From contig JAGDMC010000055.1 in assembly GCA_017860395.1 (NCBI GenBank), positions 1 through 8,000 of the forward strand: a DNA stretch of 8,000 nucleotides, given 5' to 3'. This DNA is from Bacteroidota bacterium (GTDB lineage: Bacteria; Bacteroidota; Bacteroidia; Bacteroidales; UBA932). The notes beneath the pieces are model-generated. The model was not told the origin of the DNA. It worked only from the letters and a program-made list of their open reading frames with translations, and did not search any database. Below, one piece after another: positions 5,458 to 8,000 of this stretch (position 1 is the first letter of the stretch; the number at the start of each line of letters is the position of its first letter). A program made the position numbers and the translations under genes.

Positions 5458-6375
5458 CTATTTTGTAATGACAAATTCACGGGTATCTATTAGTTTACTC
5501 TCCTGAGTATCTCGGTTCCATATATAGTACTCGATTTTCCACTTTCCAATATTGTTGCCGCCCGGATTTATGAACAGTGTGCTGAACCCCGGTGTGTAAA
5601 AACCATAGGGGCCAAACTCCTGGCGGCTTCCATTTGGATAGGAAATGACATATTTGCACAACCATGCAGGGACACCGTAACTGTTAAGGTAAGTATTTGT
5701 ATGCGGCCCCTCTATCCATGTTCCGAATACCTTTTCGCGTCCGGCAAGATAACCCTGCTCGTAAAGTTCTGTCTGAGACCATGTGTCGCCTTTTTTGATG
5801 ATTTTAAGGACCTTGTCATATTCGGACTGGTCGAATATTCCTACGCCAATTTCTTTTGCTCTCCAGCCGGTATCGGATGCTTTTGCCTCTTTGCCGTAAG
5901 TGGTTTTAAATTCAACACTTCCCACCTCTCGGGTCTCCTGTGTGTCGCGATTCCAGATATACCAGTCGATTCTCCATTTGCCACTTGTATAACCCCCTGT
6001 TTTAATTCCAATGTATGCGTGCCCGGGTGAATAGAAGCCATGTGGACCTGCTTCAAATGTTTTTCCGTCCGGGTATGTGATTTTATATTTATAAAGCCAT
6101 ACGGGCACGCCGTAGCTGTTCATATATTCACTTGACGGAGGTCCCTGAATCCATGCCGCGAATAATTGATTGCCTTTTAATTTTCCTGCCTGGGCACCGT
6201 TTTCGTATAACTCTTTTGCATCCCATACATCCCCACGGCTGACAACTTGTAGTTTTTTGTCGTAATTTTCATCTTCCACAATTAGTCCTACACCGATGTC
6301 GCTAAGTTTCCATTTCTGACCATTTGCGGTAAACACTATCGTTAAAGAAAGCAATAGAAATATTAATTTTTTCAT
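5458..6375 (-). CDS. Predicted secreted protein with two tandem copies of one domain
   Basis: I do not recognise the family. From ATG 6375 the 305-residue protein begins with a signal peptide (MKKLIFLLLSLTIVFTANGQ), so it is probably periplasmic, or exported and anchored; no lipobox cysteine is seen. The mature part is an internal duplication at residues 22-160 and 171-305. Each copy has IGVG, a YDK segment, a GDxW / ELYExG segment, an EGP/QGP motif, SYGVPxWLxKY, GFYxPG, GKWxI and the identical YIWNRDTQE. The richness in aromatics and short beta-like strands suggests a beta-sandwich binding domain; this is inference. A longer start at 6405 (ATGA overlapping the upstream stop) would add ten residues and suggests translational coupling to the glycosyltransferase gene; I prefer 6375 for the cleaner signal peptide. 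The gene is convergent with the lyase, 8 bases apart. Confidence 0.75.
   Translation of the reverse strand: MKKLIFLLLSLTIVFTANGQKWKLSDIGVGLIVEDENYDKKLQVVSRGDVWDAKELYENGAQAGKLKGNQLFAAWIQGPPSSEYMNSYGVPVWLYKYKITYPDGKTFEAGPHGFYSPGHAYIGIKTGGYTSGKWRIDWYIWNRDTQETREVGSVEFKTTYGKEAKASDTGWRAKEIGVGIFDQSEYDKVLKIIKKGDTWSQTELYEQGYLAGREKVFGTWIEGPHTNTYLNSYGVPAWLCKYVISYPNGSRQEFGPYGFYTPGFSTLFINPGGNNIGKWKIEYYIWNRDTQESKLIDTREFVITK
5461..5865 (-). repeat. Tandem domain copy 2 of the secreted protein
   Basis: This is the C-terminal copy, joined to copy 1 by a short linker of about ten residues. The block matching copy 1 is 5473-5691 and includes the identical YIWNRDTQE. Copy 2 ends the protein. Confidence 0.85.
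5893..6312 (-). repeat. Tandem domain copy 1 of the secreted protein
   Basis: This is the N-terminal copy, directly after the signal peptide. In its best-conserved block (5908-6126) 41 of 73 residues are identical to copy 2 in an ungapped alignment made by eye. Confidence 0.85.
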
Positions 6376-6401
6376 AGCATATGTATTAAAAGATAAATAA
6401 T

Positions 6402-8000
6402 TCATTCTTCTTCGGCGGGTTCCGGCAGGGGCAGTACAAGATTCTTCATGCTTTCCCTTATTCTCTTCGCGTCTCCTGCAAGACGTACTTCCGGCTTAAT
6501 TTGCATCTCTTCGGTTTCTGTAATAAGGCCCTTAACCCTGAGGCGCTGAGCAATGAGCCTGTAGTAGCCTTCAAGTTCGGGTTTAAGCTGCAGTTCGTCT
6601 GTAAACGAATGCAGAGAACGTTTTGGAGAAGGAATAATACTTGCAAGAAAAATTGACTCATTTACAGAAAGATCCCTGGGATCTTTGTCAAAATAGAATC
6701 GTGCAGCTTCATTAATACCGTATATGCCCGGACCCCATTCAATTATGTTGAGATATACCTCAAACATCCTCTCTTTACTGTTCAGACGATTGTTTTCTAT
6801 AAGCCACACTATGAGAATCTCTTCAAATTTCCTTGCAAGGGTTTTATGCCGGCTTAAGAAAACATTTTTAACTAACTGCATACTTATTGTACTGCCGCCT
6901 CTGACGAATTTTCCCTTTTTAATATCGGCGGCAAGAGCCTCCTGAATACTCTCAATAAGGAATCCGTTATGATAGAAAAAACCGCCGTCTTCCGACTGTA
7001 AAACTGCAATTTGTAAATATTGGGAAATTCTTCCAAGCGGACGGAAATTAGGGTTCTCCGGACCAACAATAAAACTCCGGACGGGAACACCCTTTTCGTA
7101 CGCTGTATACTCAAAACTCCCATTCATCTTTCTTAAATCGGTATTGCCATAATTGAGAATTTTAAATTTTTTAGGTTTAAGCAAAGACTTAATTTTCAAA
7201 CTGTCTACCTGAGAAAGATCTAAATCCAGATAAAAATGATAGTTAAGAGCACCTTCTGTTTTTATTCCGTCCAAATTGTAAAACAGCCCTTTTGGCAGTG
7301 ACGAGAAAAGTTCATCCGAGGGGAAATCGGACTTGTTTAGCGATGCTGTTATATGCCATTTTCCCATTTTCTCTGCCCGGAGAAATGGCGAAAATGAAAA
7401 GTCATTAATATGTGCAACCGATGAAGAGTCAAGTTCGATATAGTTTTTACCAATGTTGAACTTATATTCAAAACGGCCCCTGGCTAAAAGAACATTTTCC
7501 GGAGATAGTCTTTCATGAAATACAGAAACTCCCGTTGCCAGAGCTTTACCTGTTATATGAATCTCATCGTTTTCCCTTTTTGAACCTGCCAGTTCAAAAG
7601 CAAGAGTGTCGAACTGAACCTTTGCCCCCCACCTGTAATCCAAAAACGGAACAGAAAACTTTGCACTGTCGCGGGAATATATTCGGGTAGAGATTTTTCT
7701 GTCGGAATCGTCCAGTACTCCGTCTACATTCAGTATTTCGGATATGCCATTTTCTGTGGCTGTTATCTCTGTCTCAAACCGGTCTTTCTCTACTTTAAGC
7801 GACGGCAAATGGATATTAAGGCTGTAGCCTCTGTTAATATAGGAAATATCCAATTTGTCAATATTTGCTTTAGCCGGTAAAATCCCCAACACGAGAGAGA
7901 GAAGGTAATCCGTGTTTTTCGCATAATTTAAACGGCTTCCGGAAGATTCTTCAGTCAGGGAATCGACATTTGCCTTTTTGGCTTCTTTATATAAAAAATC
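6402..8000 (-). CDS. GT51 peptidoglycan glycosyltransferase with long N-terminal region (N-terminus outside window)
   Basis: It polymerises lipid II into glycan strands at the outer face of the inner membrane. The frame is open to the window edge (532 residues visible); a GTG at 7892 is internal, not the start. The GT51 domain is at about residues 320-470 with all five motifs: EDGGFFYHNG (337-346, catalytic Glu337), RGGSTISMQ (367-375, Met where Gln is usual), RKFEE (390-394, second catalytic Glu394), EVYLNIIEWGPGIYGINEAA (414-433) and IPSP (456-459). Only about 70 residues follow, so there is no transpeptidase domain and the enzyme is monofunctional. The roughly 320 residues before the domain look beta-rich and are reminiscent of AsmA-like repeats; I could not assign them. 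The TGA stop overlaps a possible ATG of the next gene. Confidence 0.87.
   Translation of the reverse strand, partial: DFLYKEAKKANVDSLTEESSGSRLNYAKNTDYLLSLVLGILPAKANIDKLDISYINRGYSLNIHLPSLKVEKDRFETEITATENGISEILNVDGVLDDSDRKISTRIYSRDSAKFSVPFLDYRWGAKVQFDTLAFELAGSKRENDEIHITGKALATGVSVFHERLSPENVLLARGRFEYKFNIGKNYIELDSSSVAHINDFSFSPFLRAEKMGKWHITASLNKSDFPSDELFSSLPKGLFYNLDGIKTEGALNYHFYLDLDLSQVDSLKIKSLLKPKKFKILNYGNTDLRKMNGSFEYTAYEKGVPVRSFIVGPENPNFRPLGRISQYLQIAVLQSEDGGFFYHNGFLIESIQEALAADIKKGKFVRGGSTISMQLVKNVFLSRHKTLARKFEEILIVWLIENNRLNSKERMFEVYLNIIEWGPGIYGINEAARFYFDKDPRDLSVNESIFLASIIPSPKRSLHSFTDELQLKPELEGYYRLIAQRLRVKGLITETEEMQIKPEVRLAGDAKRIRESMKNLVLPLPEPAEEE

Noticed and set aside
6402..7892. GTG at 7892 as the start of the GT51 gene
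   Set aside because: The frame stays open without a stop to base 8000, so the GTG is internal and the gene is cut by the window edge.

Overview
The window looks like chromosomal DNA from a member of the Bacteroidetes (Bacteroidota). The clues are two promoter-like sites of the TTTG / TAnnTTTG type used in that phylum, start codons mostly without Shine-Dalgarno sequences, a compact exbB-exbD-tonB cluster, and a peptidoglycan glycosyltransferase with a long non-catalytic N-terminal part. The base composition is moderately AT-rich. I see no mobile element, tRNA, rRNA or CRISPR array. Both ends of the window cut through genes.

Layout. Positions 1-673 (+) hold the C-terminal part of a MacB/FtsX-type ABC transporter permease. 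It meets, tail to tail with a 1-base gap, a minus-strand operon that reads exbB (1908-2615), exbD (1468-1881), tonB (675-1445). This is a proton-driven motor and energy transducer for outer-membrane transport, and it has a plausible promoter just upstream at 2654-2683. Upstream of it, on the same strand, is a stand-alone nucleotide-sugar dehydratase/epimerase of the FnlA/CapE type (2701-3723).

A 268-bp divergent intergenic region (3724-3991) follows. It carries a good Bacteroidetes promoter, a leader of about 175 nt with a 31-nt near-palindrome and a strong intrinsic terminator, and then a PLP-dependent beta-eliminating lyase (3992-5449, +). The lyase has tyrosine phenol-lyase-like substrate-pocket residues but several changes around the cofactor. 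A terminator between promoter and start codon suggests attenuation or riboswitch-like control. This is the most interesting part of the window.

The lyase ends 8 bases from the end of a minus-strand gene for a predicted secreted protein made of two tandem copies of one domain (5458-6375). Upstream of that is a GT51 peptidoglycan glycosyltransferase that runs off the right edge (6402-8000). Its stop codon overlaps a possible ATG of the repeat-protein gene (ATGA), so the two are probably co-transcribed and may both act in the cell envelope. Most of the window therefore concerns envelope transport and biosynthesis, and the lyase is the catabolic exception.
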